Assembly: GCA_030065205.1 (NCBI GenBank)
Contig: JASJDN010000003.1
Location: 1-64,000, forward strand
Reading direction: 5' to 3'
Origin: Crocosphaera sp.
GTDB taxonomy: Bacteria > Cyanobacteriota > Cyanobacteriia > Cyanobacteriales > Microcystaceae
DNA: 64,000 nucleotides
Below, piece by piece: positions 43,439-53,070 of this stretch. The position numbers and the translations under genes were made by a program. How positions within the stretch are numbered: position 1 is the stretch's first letter; every line of letters begins with the position of its first letter. The notes below the pieces were generated by a model. It was given only the letters and a program-made list of their open reading frames with translations, made no database searches and was not told where the DNA came from.

Positions 43439-44479
43439 ATGAATTTAAAAATACCAAATTTCACTCCTTTTCCCTTACTAAATACCCCTAGTGAAATTAT
43501 TGATGTTAGATCAGAACATGAGTTCAGTGAGGATCATATTCCTGGAGCGATTAATTTACCTGTTCTTAAGAATGAAGAACGCAGAAAAATTGGAACAATT
43601 TATAAACAAATCTCTCCTTTTGAAGCTAAAAAATTAGGGGCATCGTTTATTTTTAATAATATTTCTCAGCACATTTATCAGCAGTTTTTAGATAAAAAGT
43701 CTGACTATACTCCTTTGATTTATTGTTGGAGAGGAGGGCAAAGATCCCAAAGTCTGGCTATAATTTTAGCTCAAATTGGTTGGGATGTAATGGTTTTAAA
43801 AGGAGGATATAAAACCTATCGTTCTTATGTTTGTCAAGAGTTAGCAACCTTACCACTACAGTTTAATTATAATATTCTTTGTGGATTAACAGGAACAGGA
43901 AAAACCTATTTTTTACAAGGTTTAAAACAACAAGGTTATCAGATTTTGGACTTAGAAAAAGTTGCTAATCATCGGGGGTCGTTATTAGGAGAAAAATGGA
44001 AAAGTGATGTAAAAAGTCAGCCATCACAAAAGTATTTTGATTCTTTATTATTACAACAATTTCAACAATTTGATGTACATCAACCGATTTGGATAGAATC
44101 AGAAAGTTATAAAATTGGTAATGTTTATCTACCAGGAAGCTTGTGGAAAAAGATGAAACAGTCCCCTTGTGTTGAAATTCAGTTACCGTTAGAAAAAAGA
44201 GTTAATTTTTTACTAGGAGAATATTCTTATTTAACAGAAAATCCTGAAATTCTCAAAGATAAATTAAAATATCTAAAAACTTATTATGGATGGAATAAAG
44301 TTAGTCAATGGTATGATTGGATAGAAGGAAAAGAATGGAAACAACTAGTAGAAGATTTATTAATTACCCATTACGATCCCGCTTATGAAAGATCCTTGAA
44401 AAAAATGTCCTCAAAGATCATCAAAACCATTCAATTATCAGATTTAAACTTAGAGCATTTTCTAGAGAATTTGAGCTAG
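43439..44479 (+). CDS. mnmH: tRNA 2-selenouridine synthase
   Basis: A 346-residue MnmH/SelU. The N-terminal rhodanese domain (IDVRSEHEFSEDHIPGAINLP) carries the catalytic cysteine in YCWRGGQRS; the C-terminal P-loop domain has GLTGTGKTYFL. The enzyme replaces sulfur by selenium, or transfers a geranyl group, at the wobble uridine of certain tRNAs. No selD is in the window. It is convergent with the serpin gene, with only 2 bp between stop codons. Confidence 0.93.
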   Translation: MNLKIPNFTPFPLLNTPSEIIDVRSEHEFSEDHIPGAINLPVLKNEERRKIGTIYKQISPFEAKKLGASFIFNNISQHIYQQFLDKKSDYTPLIYCWRGGQRSQSLAIILAQIGWDVMVLKGGYKTYRSYVCQELATLPLQFNYNILCGLTGTGKTYFLQGLKQQGYQILDLEKVANHRGSLLGEKWKSDVKSQPSQKYFDSLLLQQFQQFDVHQPIWIESESYKIGNVYLPGSLWKKMKQSPCVEIQLPLEKRVNFLLGEYSYLTENPEILKDKLKYLKTYYGWNKVSQWYDWIEGKEWKQLVEDLLITHYDPAYERSLKKMSSKIIKTIQLSDLNLEHFLENLS

Positions 44480-44481
44480 TT

Positions 44482-45768
44482 TTAAGGTTCAAAAATTACA
44501 CCCATAAAAATAATATTTCCTGTTTGATTATCTCGAATAAGCGAGAAAAAAGGACGATCTAAAATAAAAGAAAACCCTTGTTTTTCTGTATCCCTTGATG
44601 CCGTTGCAATCAGTAAATTATTGTTAGGAGGACTTTGAACCCCTTGTTCATCAATGGCTAAAATCGTTTGATGTTTAAGACCATTAACATAAGCAGGATG
44701 AGAACTTAACTCTGAAAATTCTGCTTGAGTTGGATCAAACATAGTTGAAAATCCCAACTTTTTTAAAGATTCTGTTAAATCGACCTCGTAATTTACCCTA
44801 AAGCGAGGTAATTCTAATAATCCTTGACGTTTCCGAAATCGAGATAATAATTTTGATAACTTTTTAGAATTCAGCCCTTCTACCATCTGAGATAGACTGT
44901 TTTCGGACTTAGGTAAAAATAAATATAAGCTAAAACGTCCCTCTTCGTAAGGAAGTTCTAGTCCTTTTAATTGAGACGTTTCCAAGAAATTATAGATTCC
45001 TAGGCGAGACATAAAAGGGTAAGTCTTGACCGATTGATTGATCAAATGAAACGGTTTATTTTTGATTAAGTTTCTATCAAAACCCATTTGCCACAGACCT
45101 TGAAAGGAAGCCGTATTAATGAGAAAAAGAACATCATCAGCCCGAGTAGAATCCATAATGGTTTGTATTTGTCCTTGGGTTTCTTCGGTTACCCAACGGT
45201 TCATAATACCTCTCGCTTCGGAACTAGCAAAATCTAAATTGGTGATTTTAGTTTGATAGTAACTACGACTGTCTTTGAGAAACTGATACCGAAAAGAAAA
45301 CCCTTCCCTAGCCCATAGGGAATGATTAATGGCCAAAGATCCATAAGACGGATGATTATTTAAGTCATGTTGTAGGGTTTGATTGGCACGATTGAGGGTA
45401 TCAACACTAATATCGTTAAAATTTAGACCCCTGGCAATTTCTTTTTGAGTCGTTCCCGTTGCCCCATTGTAGAGCATAGATAACGTCAGGGCGATACTGG
45501 TGGGAGAAATGAAGATATTTTGTTTTTTTTGCTTGTTTGCTAGAGTGGAGAGTAACTTAAAGCCAAATTCCGCTTGTGAATCAACCAGCCGTCTTTTTTC
45601 AACCGTGGGTTGAGGAAAAACCATTCTTGGGGAAACTTCCCGTAACCCTTGCACGTCTGTGAAAATGCTTGAGAAATATATTTTTGAGATAGCAATTAAA
45701 CCACTCAAACAACAAAGCGAGAGAAAGCCGACGGTGGCTTTGGTCATTTTTAAAGTCCTCATCAGCAT
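44482..45768 (-). CDS. Serpin (serine protease inhibitor) with N-terminal signal or anchor
   Basis: A 428-residue serpin. A hydrophobic N-terminal segment (VGFLSLCCLSGLIAIS) with adjacent cysteines could be a signal anchor or lipoprotein signal, placing it outside the cytoplasm. Serpin landmarks are NIFISPTSIALTLSMLYNGATG, NRWVTEETQGQI, LINTASFQGLW, LFLPK, LPRFRVNYEVDL and the C-terminal RPFFSLIRDNQTGNIIFMG. The hinge and reactive loop region near AIDEQGVQSP is followed by a short loop, so inhibitory activity is uncertain. Serpins are rare and scattered in bacteria, suggesting gene transfer. Confidence 0.92.
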   Translation of the reverse strand: MLMRTLKMTKATVGFLSLCCLSGLIAISKIYFSSIFTDVQGLREVSPRMVFPQPTVEKRRLVDSQAEFGFKLLSTLANKQKKQNIFISPTSIALTLSMLYNGATGTTQKEIARGLNFNDISVDTLNRANQTLQHDLNNHPSYGSLAINHSLWAREGFSFRYQFLKDSRSYYQTKITNLDFASSEARGIMNRWVTEETQGQIQTIMDSTRADDVLFLINTASFQGLWQMGFDRNLIKNKPFHLINQSVKTYPFMSRLGIYNFLETSQLKGLELPYEEGRFSLYLFLPKSENSLSQMVEGLNSKKLSKLLSRFRKRQGLLELPRFRVNYEVDLTESLKKLGFSTMFDPTQAEFSELSSHPAYVNGLKHQTILAIDEQGVQSPPNNNLLIATASRDTEKQGFSFILDRPFFSLIRDNQTGNIIFMGVIFEP

Positions 45769-46004
45769 CCATCCTATTTACAATACGGCAATGTTCACTA
45801 TAGTTAGCTCTAAAAGTCCAATCTCTCCAAGCATAAATACCTGTTCAATGGTTTCTGTCGGTTGTGTCTTTGTAGAATCCACAATATCTCCTTCTTTGAG
45901 GATATAATTGATTGCTAAACATGAATCAAATAAATTGTAAATAAATCATTACAACTGTTAATCTGTTTCTCGATGAGGATCAGCAACGGAGGTTAATCAA
46001 AACT

Positions 46005-46694
46005 GTGAATATCCAAGAAATTATGACAAAAGGTGGGGTGGCTATGTGGCCCTTGCTGATTTTGTCAGTATTGTCGTTAAGCACCATTATTGAACGTTCT
46101 TTATTTTGGATACGATTCTTACTCAAAGAAGGAAAAATTTTGAATCAAGTTCTAGAAACGGCTGCTCGTAACTGGGAGGCTGCGCCCAAAGTGGCTAGAG
46201 AATATAGCAAACATCCTTTAGGCAGTTTTCTTTATGGACCCCTGAGATTAGCCAATCCTGATCCAGAAGTGTTCCATCTAGCCTTAGAATCAGGGGCTGA
46301 TGATGAACTGGCGTTGATGAAACGGGGGGATAAGGTATTAGAAGGGGTCATTGCCCTCTCTCCCTTATTAGGATTGCTAGGAACTGTCTTAGGGTTAATT
46401 ACTTCCTTAGGCAACATCCAAATCAGCGATCTTGGCACCTCCTCAACCACTGGTGTTACCCTAGGTATCGGAGAAGCCCTGATTTCAACTGCGACGGGAT
46501 TAATTGTTGCCATTATTAGTTTGACCTTTTATCGGATTTTCCAGTCCCTTTGGTCGAATCAGGTAAGGGTGTTTCGTAAAGCTGGTAGTGAGTTAGAAGT
46601 GATTTATCGTCAACGCTGGTCAGATAGCAACGGTAATCCTTCTGCTTTGTCCGGCAATACTCCCTCAAAGTTTACAGATACTTTTGACGAATAA
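46005..46694 (+). CDS. exbB: MotA/TolQ/ExbB proton channel-family protein
   Basis: A 229-residue inner-membrane protein with three helices; the last two ([19 protein letters not shown] and [21 protein letters not shown]) form the proton channel of the ExbB/TolQ family. The start is GTG with GGAGG about 12 nt upstream. It is followed 34 bp later by exbD. The pair energises outer-membrane processes with TonB or TolA, but neither is in the window. Confidence 0.92.
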   Translation: MNIQEIMTKGGVAMWPLLILSVLSLSTIIERSLFWIRFLLKEGKILNQVLETAARNWEAAPKVAREYSKHPLGSFLYGPLRLANPDPEVFHLALESGADDELALMKRGDKVLEGVIALSPLLGLLGTVLGLITSLGNIQISDLGTSSTTGVTLGIGEALISTATGLIVAIISLTFYRIFQSLWSNQVRVFRKAGSELEVIYRQRWSDSNGNPSALSGNTPSKFTDTFDE

Positions 46695-46728
46695 GCACTA
46701 ATATACTCATTTTCTTAAATATTGACCT

Positions 46729-47403
46729 ATGACTGCTAGTAAAGCTCCTCAAAAAAAATCCCCTAATTCCTCAGTTTATTCTCGACCCTTGAAGTTATGG
46801 CAAGATGGTTCTTCCCAACAAGAAGTTCGCATCGAAATTTTACCCATGATCGATGTGATCTTCTGTATTTTGACCTTTTTTATCTTGGGGGCTGTTGGCC
46901 TATCCCGTCAGCAAGCCATTAGTCTAGATTTACCCAAAGCAGCATCAGGAACCCCCCAAATGCGGGAGATGTTGGTGGTGAGTTTGGATGATTTTGGCCA
47001 AGTTTATGTGGAAAAACAATTAGTCACTCGTAATCAACTCTTTGATCAGATCAAGAGCTATCACCAATTGAACCCAGAAGGGTTAATGGTGCTTCATGCT
47101 TCTAGAAATGCCACTTATAACGAAGTGATTCAAGTCTTAGATATGTTACGAGAAGTCGGGGGCGATCGCGTTGCTTTAGCCACATTACCTGGGGAAAATG
47201 AAGCAGGTAGTAGTAGTTGGAATGATCCGAGTCTTAGCCCTTTCCCATCCCAAAATAGTTTACCTGGAGGCTATCCTAATAATTTTCCTTCAACCCTACC
47301 TAATAATCCTGCTAACGGGGTAGGTAATTATCCGACTAATCCTGTACTCCCTTCTCAACCCAACGGGTCAGCTATTCCTCAAACCACTATGCCCAATAAT
47401 TAA
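46729..47403 (+). CDS. exbD: ExbD/TolR-family biopolymer transport protein
   Basis: A 224-residue partner of ExbB. One N-terminal helix (IEILPMIDVIFCILTFFILGAV) contains the essential membrane aspartate, and the periplasmic ExbD domain extends to about residue 155 with LMVLHASRNATYNEVIQVLDMLREVG (in part). The remaining 60 residues are a low-complexity Pro/Asn/Ser tail, longer than usual for ExbD and perhaps a periplasmic spacer reaching to the wall. Confidence 0.92.
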   Translation: MTASKAPQKKSPNSSVYSRPLKLWQDGSSQQEVRIEILPMIDVIFCILTFFILGAVGLSRQQAISLDLPKAASGTPQMREMLVVSLDDFGQVYVEKQLVTRNQLFDQIKSYHQLNPEGLMVLHASRNATYNEVIQVLDMLREVGGDRVALATLPGENEAGSSSWNDPSLSPFPSQNSLPGGYPNNFPSTLPNNPANGVGNYPTNPVLPSQPNGSAIPQTTMPNN

Positions 47404-47486
47404 CCCTTAACAGAAAAATTGAATCTCACCAGAGTCTCCTGACGTAACGGCCTTTTCCCGCCCCTTTTACTTTGCCTTTTGCCATC

Positions 47487-47879
47487 TTAAGGCATTATTC
47501 GACAAGCGAGTAGTTGTTCTTCTAAGGCAGCGATGCGATTGTAAGCTGCTGTTAGTTGCGCGGTTAATCGTCTAACTTGAAGATCGGTGGTTAATAAAGG
47601 TTCTTCTTCAGGGGCGATTAACGTGTGACTTTCACGATCATCCAGTAAAATATCTTTATGCTCCATCACTGATTGATAGTGGTTCTTTTTCGGCACACTG
47701 GGGGGAACCGAAGGAGGTGCGCTTGCCATAGATTGAGATTGAATCGGTAATTTTTCATTAACGACCGCTTCATTGTGAAGGTGAACCTTCCCCATCTGTA
47801 GGCTAAGCTGTTCAACAATATGATGGAGTTGTGTAACTTTTTGATTAAGTTCATTAATTTGTTGTTGTAGCCCATCCAT
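47487..47879 (-). CDS. Hypothetical coiled-coil protein
   Basis: About 130 residues from the start MDGLQQQINELNQK. The first 35 residues are a clear coiled coil (LNQKVTQLHHIVEQLSLQM), the middle is Pro/Ser-rich, and the end is again helical (LQVRRLTAQLTAAYNRIAALEEQLLAC). No domain recognised. The frame extends 12 residues further to 47915, but the shorter start is more natural. Convergent with exbD. Confidence 0.6.
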   Translation of the reverse strand: MDGLQQQINELNQKVTQLHHIVEQLSLQMGKVHLHNEAVVNEKLPIQSQSMASAPPSVPPSVPKKNHYQSVMEHKDILLDDRESHTLIAPEEEPLLTTDLQVRRLTAQLTAAYNRIAALEEQLLACRIMP

Positions 47880-47915
47880 AAGAATGCCCATCACTAAAAA
47901 CTGTGCTACTGTCAA

Positions 47916-48290
47916 TCCTAGAATTACCTGAGACAGATAGTTACAGATTCCTGATTCATTTAACGATTACTTCACCACTCTTAATTAAATGATACTGCCT
48001 CAATTCCTTTCAAAGAGGCAGGGCAAAGGCTTATATACGATCAAACTCCGAACCCCGAACTCAGGCTAGTGAAGCAATAAAACCCCACAATTTGTCGACT
48101 TGATCTAGCGATCGCTAACCAAATATAGACTGGATTTTCTTTGGAGTTTACATAAGACTCACATCTTGCACCTTCAAACTTAATCCGAATTTTGCTTGAG
48201 GCAGGAGTTGAAAGGCAGGAGGCAGGAGGATTAAAATTTAGCTAACCAATAAAATTCTTTAATAGAAAATTAAGCAAAAATTCGGCTTTC
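47916..48290. other. Gene-free stretch with short repeats
   Basis: CTGCCTC/GAGGCAG (7 bp) forms a hairpin near 47995-48021. The tract CTCCGAACCCCGAACTCAGG at 48047-48066 recurs in altered form at 55556-55580. A degenerate GGCAGGAG low-complexity patch lies at 48210-48232 and resembles the lead-in of the minisatellite at 62.5 kb. No coding signal. Confidence 0.45.
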
Positions 48291-48512
48291 ACTACTTATG
48301 ATACACTACCTTTAACCTGTGGAATTATTGTTAGTAATATTTGTGATATTTTTTCCTTTGATGTCAAAAAAATGTTAGAAAACACCAATACTTTTCAACA
48401 AATCAACCAAAAATATAGTCGAGGAATTATATCTTATCAAGATAAAATGGTTACTATTGTTGATCTCAAAGAGATGTTTAAAATCACCGACGTTACTAAC
48501 AATGAAGACTGA
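48291..48512 (+). pseudogene. CheW-like domain remnant
   Basis: An open frame without a plausible start reads PLTCGIIVSNICDIFSFDVK ..., then SRGIISYQDKMVTIVDLKEMF, matching the C-terminal half of CheW-type domains (a GLVVDEV-like strand, then a GV...LILLDL-like segment). Only about 70 residues survive and there is no upstream half or neighbouring chemotaxis gene. Call by pattern only. Confidence 0.45.
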
Positions 48513-48641
48513 TTTTGAATCTCTCAAAAAATGAAAACCAAATTTTTGGTCTAAATTCACCTTTTTGCTAACAATAGCTGATCTAATCGAGAAAAATCAG
48601 TTACAGTATTAAATAAAAGCTAAGACGCGCGCCTAAATATT

Positions 48642-49280
48642 ATGACATCTTCTTCCCTTGCAGTTCGAGAACTTCCTATCTTTCCCCTTCCTGAAGTTGT
48701 TTTATTTCCTGGTCGTCCTCTTCCTCTGCATATCTTTGAGTTTCGTTATCGTATGATGATGAATACTATCTTAGAAGAGGATCGGCGTTTTGGTGTCGTC
48801 ATGGTTAACCCCGTCGACGGAGAAATTTCTACAGTAGGTTCCTGTGCTGAGTTAATTCGTTTTCAACGGCTTCCCGACGATCGCATGAAGATTTTAACCT
48901 TGGGACAACAACGGTTCCGTATCCTCGAATATGTACGAGAAAAGCCCTATCGGGTGGGTTTAGTCGAATGGATAGAGGATAAGCCAAGTACCGAAAATCT
49001 TCATCCTTTGTCCACTGAAGTCGGACAGTTATTACGGGATGTGGTGCGTCTTTCGGCTAAGTTGACTGACCAAAAAATTGAATTACCCGATGATTTGCCC
49101 GAACTTCCTGTAGAATTATCTTATTGGGTCGCAGGTAACTTGTACGGTGTCGCAGCAGAACAACAAGCACTGTTAGAGATGCAAGAAACCAAGGGCCGTC
49201 TAGAACGAGAAATCGAAATTTTAACTTCCACCCGTAACCATTTAGCCGCCCGCACCGCCCTTAAAGATGTGCTGAAATAG
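48642..49280 (+). CDS. Lon N-terminal (substrate-binding) domain protein
   Basis: A 212-residue stand-alone LON_substr_bdg/PUA-like domain protein: ELPIFPLPEVVLFPGRPLPLHIFEFRYRMM (in part), FGVVMVNP and a C-terminal helical bundle. It lacks the AAA and protease domains of Lon. Such proteins are conserved in cyanobacteria and may act as adaptors. It is convergent with pheA with 3 bp between stops. Confidence 0.9.
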   Translation: MTSSSLAVRELPIFPLPEVVLFPGRPLPLHIFEFRYRMMMNTILEEDRRFGVVMVNPVDGEISTVGSCAELIRFQRLPDDRMKILTLGQQRFRILEYVREKPYRVGLVEWIEDKPSTENLHPLSTEVGQLLRDVVRLSAKLTDQKIELPDDLPELPVELSYWVAGNLYGVAAEQQALLEMQETKGRLEREIEILTSTRNHLAARTALKDVLK

Positions 49281-49283
49281 ACT

Positions 49284-50150
49284 CTAAAGTTGCTCAATAT
49301 CTTTTTCTTTGAGCAATAAGACGGGATAACTACCGTATATTTTAATGACTTCCGTATGATGGGTTAAAGCATTAAGGGCGTCAATAATCTTGGGATCGTC
49401 ATGATTTCCCTCAATATCAAGATAAAACACATATTCCCCTAGCGATCGCTTGGTGGGACGAGATTCAATGCGACTAAGATTAATGTTTCGTTGAGCGAAC
49501 ACTTGCAACGGTTTCATCAGGGAACCCGGAACATTCTCAGGGACACTAAAGGCCAACGAGATGCGACTCCCCAGGGTTGGAGTCGGGTTCAACGTCATCA
49601 CCCAAAAGCGGGTACAGTTATCGGGATAATCATTAATATGGTTGACTAAAATGGGGACATGATACAGTTTAGCGGCGCGGGGGGCTGCGATCGCCCCGGC
49701 GGTGGGTTCGAGGCTGATTTTTTGTAGGGCTTCGGTGGTAGAATTGGTGGGAATTAAGGCCACATTGGGGAGGTTTTGCTGTAACCATCCTTGACATTGC
49801 GCCAACGCTTGAGGGTGGGAATAGACGGTTTTTATGCCACTTAGAGCAGTTCCCCGAGAGAATAAAGCATGGATAATGGGCAGCACTAACTCCTGTTGAA
49901 CTTTCAAGCGATCGAGTTGCCATATCGTATCTAAGGTACTGGCCACACTTCCTTCGGTTGAATTTTCCACCGGTACCATTGCTTTTTGGGTGTCTCCTTT
50001 AGCGACAGAATGCAAGGTTTGAGCAATACTCGGATAAGGACACAATAGAGAGGATTTTTCTTGTGTCTTTTCTAACCAATGAGCATAAGCTAACGCTGCG
50101 GTTTCTGCATTGGTCCCCACAGGGCCGAGATGAGCAATAGAAATGACCAT
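49284..50150 (-). CDS. pheA: Prephenate dehydratase
   Basis: A monofunctional 288-residue enzyme converting prephenate to phenylpyruvate for phenylalanine synthesis. Catalytic-domain motifs include AHLGPVGTNAETAA, VPVENSTEGSVASTLD and NCTRFWVM; the C-terminal ACT domain has the ESRP motif (IESRPTKRSLGEYVFYLD in part), implying feedback control by phenylalanine. The longest frame opens at TTG two codons earlier; the ATG at 50150 is used. Confidence 0.95.
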   Translation of the reverse strand: MVISIAHLGPVGTNAETAALAYAHWLEKTQEKSSLLCPYPSIAQTLHSVAKGDTQKAMVPVENSTEGSVASTLDTIWQLDRLKVQQELVLPIIHALFSRGTALSGIKTVYSHPQALAQCQGWLQQNLPNVALIPTNSTTEALQKISLEPTAGAIAAPRAAKLYHVPILVNHINDYPDNCTRFWVMTLNPTPTLGSRISLAFSVPENVPGSLMKPLQVFAQRNINLSRIESRPTKRSLGEYVFYLDIEGNHDDPKIIDALNALTHHTEVIKIYGSYPVLLLKEKDIEQL

Positions 50151-50366
50151 AAGCAAACTTTTCAGGGGTTGGGGGTTTGGGTATATAGCTTAGAAGCAAA
50201 ATGAAATTATAGTAATGGAAAAAGATAATAAAGACAGGATAAAATCTTTAAGAATAACTAATATAAACCCTTTTCTTCAATATTTTAGTCTAAAATAAGC
50301 GAGGTATACTAAATAAAGACATCGATGGTTAAAAAAATAGTCTTACGTTAATTCATCAATCTATTT

Positions 50367-50792
50367 GTGAGCAATTTTAACTATCAAGAGAAAAACCAGA
50401 AAAAGTGGCGAGAACAATTAGAATCTGAAATTGCCAAACCGATACAACCTCTCAAAGCTATCGAATATACAAAAAGCTGGCGTACCAAATCTGAACCCAT
50501 TTTGCTCGAATGTGAAGATAATCAGGATTACGTTGTCAAAACCCAACGCTCAGATCGTCAAATCATCAACGATCAACTGGTAGGTAGATTAGGAAAACTT
50601 TTAGATGCTCCCGTTGGAGAACCAAAGCTGATCGACATTCCAGAGGAACTAATTGATTATACGCCCAATTTAAAAAATATTTCTCCTGGTATTGCTCATG
50701 GAACCCTATGGAGGAAAGACTCGCTATGATTGAGTATTTAGTTATAAGACAAAAACAACTGTTACAATCCCTTGAACTTGCTTTAGGAGGCT
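50367..50792 (+). pseudogene. HipA-like kinase gene, internally deleted
   Basis: A GTG-started frame gives the N-terminal part of HipA-like kinases that pair with DUF3037 proteins: ILLECEDNQDYVVKTQ, RQIINDQLVGRLGKLLDAPVGEP and HGTLW, stopping at 50729. A separate short frame at 50726-50792 (IEYLVIRQKQLLQSLELALGG) looks like the authentic C-terminus. About 150 central residues with the kinase active site are missing, so it should be inactive. The DUF3037 gene follows 6 bp later with a good AGGAGG site. Confidence 0.7.
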
Positions 50793-50798
50793 AAGATC

Positions 50799-51632
50799 AT
50801 GCCTAGTCAATACAGCATAATTCAATATGTTTCTAATCCTATCGCCGACGAACGGATTAATATTGGTGTGCTTGCTTTTGATGAGAACTTAGTCAAAGTT
50901 TCTTTTCTCAATAATTGGCAGCGTGTCAAAGATTTTGGTGGAGAAAGAATTGACTTTTTACAAGATTTTGCCGAAACAATGCAAGCTCAAGCCAATAATG
51001 GTTTATTATTTCCAGGAGATGAAAATAATAATATTCCTAAAGAAGACCGTCTTTTGAAACTTTCTAATCATTGGATGAATAGTATTCAATTTAGTGAACC
51101 CCGTGGCTCTCTTAAAGATGTTGAACAAGTGTTAAATGATAGTGTTAATAAATTTTTAGTTGATATAAACCCCCCCACGCCTAAACGCGATCGCCAAGCT
51201 GCTGCTAAGTTTGCTACTCGTCATGTGAGAACAGTTTTGACCAAGCGTTTAGGTAAAAAAGCCAAACAATTAGTCAAACCTGATTACTCAATTTCAGGAC
51301 ATTATACACAACACAAATTCGATGTTGCAGTTGCCAATGGTAAACCATACTTTCTTGCTCAAGGCATTTCTTTTGAGGTCAAAGTTCACGAAACTCTAAC
51401 AAATTCTATTTCTTTCATGATTACTGATGTTAAAAAAGACTTTGAAAATTTATCTTTAGCTATTGTTGCCTTACCTCCAAAACCGAATCAAAATAATTAT
51501 AGAATTCAAAAAAAACTTTATGAAAGTACCATTTCTATGTATCAAGACCTGGGGGCTGATGTATTAGAAGAAAATAACTTCGATAGCTGGATATATACAC
51601 AGATTTCCGATTTAGAAAAAGTTTTATCCTAA
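50799..51632 (+). CDS. DUF3037 protein
   Basis: A 277-residue protein with the DUF3037 opening YSIIQYVSNPIADERINIGVLAFD and a later RDRQAAAKFATRHVRTVL segment. DUF3037 genes are typically next to HipA-like kinase genes, as here, suggesting a two-gene unit of unknown, possibly toxin-antitoxin-like, role. Here the partner is broken while this gene looks intact. AGGAGG lies about 10 nt before the ATG, within the end of the HipA-like frame. A strong terminator follows. Confidence 0.8.
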   Translation: MPSQYSIIQYVSNPIADERINIGVLAFDENLVKVSFLNNWQRVKDFGGERIDFLQDFAETMQAQANNGLLFPGDENNNIPKEDRLLKLSNHWMNSIQFSEPRGSLKDVEQVLNDSVNKFLVDINPPTPKRDRQAAAKFATRHVRTVLTKRLGKKAKQLVKPDYSISGHYTQHKFDVAVANGKPYFLAQGISFEVKVHETLTNSISFMITDVKKDFENLSLAIVALPPKPNQNNYRIQKKLYESTISMYQDLGADVLEENNFDSWIYTQISDLEKVLS

Positions 51633-51652
51633 TCTATTTTTTGTTGATTTTT

Positions 51653-51696
51653 GCAGGGAAAATAGGATACCTATTCTAGATTTTCCCTGCTTTTCT
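51653..51696 (+). terminator. Intrinsic terminator after DUF3037 gene
   Basis: GCAGGGAAAAT and ATTTTCCCTGC are perfect 11-bp arms (51653-51663 and 51680-51690), followed by TTTTCT. It may serve both convergent genes. Confidence 0.85.
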
Positions 51697-51729
51697 AACT
51701 AAAATATTAGTTCTAAAATAGATGTCAAA

Positions 51730-53070
51730 TTATTCTCCTGTCACCGATAAATCACTCACCCAAACTCTCGGACACACCCCACCAGGTGTCACTTCTGCAT
51801 CTGACTCTACGCAGACAATGGACTTCAATAAACTGAGATAATCTCCTGCAACCGTAGCAGCATCAATACTGGTTAATTCTCCTTTATTAACTAACCAACC
51901 ATCAAAAGGTAAAGAAAAAGACCCTTGTAACGCATTTACCCCTGCATGAAGGGCTTGTAATTTATCAATTAAAATGACATTTTCTGCGTCATCCAAATTA
52001 TATTGAGGGTTAGTTTCTGAGTTAGAAAAAACGTGGTAAAAATGGGAACCAACAGTGACTTTTGAGCCAATGTTAGCGTTTCCGGTGGGTTCGGCGTTCA
52101 TGCGTTTTGCCGTTCCTGCACTGTGTAATAATCCTGTTAATACTCCATCTTTAATGATTTCCACACGACGGGTGGGAGTTCCTTCTCCATCAAAGGTTTC
52201 TGCCCCAATATTATCAGGATGCAAAGCATCATCACACAGAGAAAGTAAAGGAGAAGCCACTTCTTTTCCTAGAGAATCTCGATCAGAAAGACTTTGTTTA
52301 TCTAAAATATTTTGAGCGTTAAATAAATTAGAAAAGGCACTAATTAAACTTAAAAAGGCTTTAGGCGAAAACACAATGGTGTACTTTCCTGATGGAATGG
52401 TGCGATAATTAATGTGGCTAATGGTCTTTTCTGTCACCTCTTTTAAACAGCCATCTACGTCTAAAGTTTCTAACCCTCGACTAATTTTCATCGCACTGGC
52501 CCCTCTGGGTTTTTTTCCTTCTTCTTCTGTGCGACTATAAAGATAAATAACTGCATAGGAACGAGCTTCTTGACGGAGAGAACCTTCGCTGTTGAGATAG
52601 AATCTTTTTATATCTTCTTGGGATAACCCATTGTAGGGAACCCCCTTAATAGCTGGATGGGCTTCTAAGAGGTTTTTTTCTGCTTTAATTAAGGTATCAA
52701 TTAAGGTCGGAACGGGAGCCGGTTCTACCACTTCATCTGCTGTATTTGCAAGGCTGTCTTGAGCTTTGGGACTGAAGTCTGCGGGATTTTCGGTATTACC
52801 AAATTTGCTGGCTTCTTTGGCCGTTTCTAGGGCTAATTTTATACCCAGTTCGTCTAAATCGGTGGTGGTTGTTACCCCCACTGTTCCCTTCTCATTCCAT
52901 ACCCGAACAATGACACTAGAACGGTTAGACGCTTGAACTTGTTTTGGTTCTCCGTTATCAACTTCTACACTGGTTTCATCAATGGAAGAACCATAAATAT
53001 CATATTTATTAATGTCAAGGTTTTCTGCACTGGTTTGGGCATAATTCGCGATCGCTTCTGTGTTTAGCAT
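51730..53070 (-). CDS. TldD/PmbA-family metallopeptidase (PmbA-like)
   Basis: A 446-residue protein of the TldD/PmbA family, zinc-dependent proteases or their partner subunits, involved in processing of modified peptides. It contains QVQASNRSSVIVRVW, a central FYLNSEGSLRQEARSYA, and a C-terminal half with VFSPKAFLSLISAF and FDGEGTPTRR. It lacks the HExxxH active motif of TldD and so fits the PmbA (TldE) partner type. The TldD partner is not in the window. Confidence 0.88.
   Translation of the reverse strand: MLNTEAIANYAQTSAENLDINKYDIYGSSIDETSVEVDNGEPKQVQASNRSSVIVRVWNEKGTVGVTTTTDLDELGIKLALETAKEASKFGNTENPADFSPKAQDSLANTADEVVEPAPVPTLIDTLIKAEKNLLEAHPAIKGVPYNGLSQEDIKRFYLNSEGSLRQEARSYAVIYLYSRTEEEGKKPRGASAMKISRGLETLDVDGCLKEVTEKTISHINYRTIPSGKYTIVFSPKAFLSLISAFSNLFNAQNILDKQSLSDRDSLGKEVASPLLSLCDDALHPDNIGAETFDGEGTPTRRVEIIKDGVLTGLLHSAGTAKRMNAEPTGNANIGSKVTVGSHFYHVFSNSETNPQYNLDDAENVILIDKLQALHAGVNALQGSFSLPFDGWLVNKGELTSIDAATVAGDYLSLLKSIVCVESDAEVTPGGVCPRVWVSDLSVTGE

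Noticed and set aside
48375-48560. 61-codon minus-strand frame
   Set aside because: It is antisense to the CheW-like remnant, which has a recognisable pattern on the plus strand.
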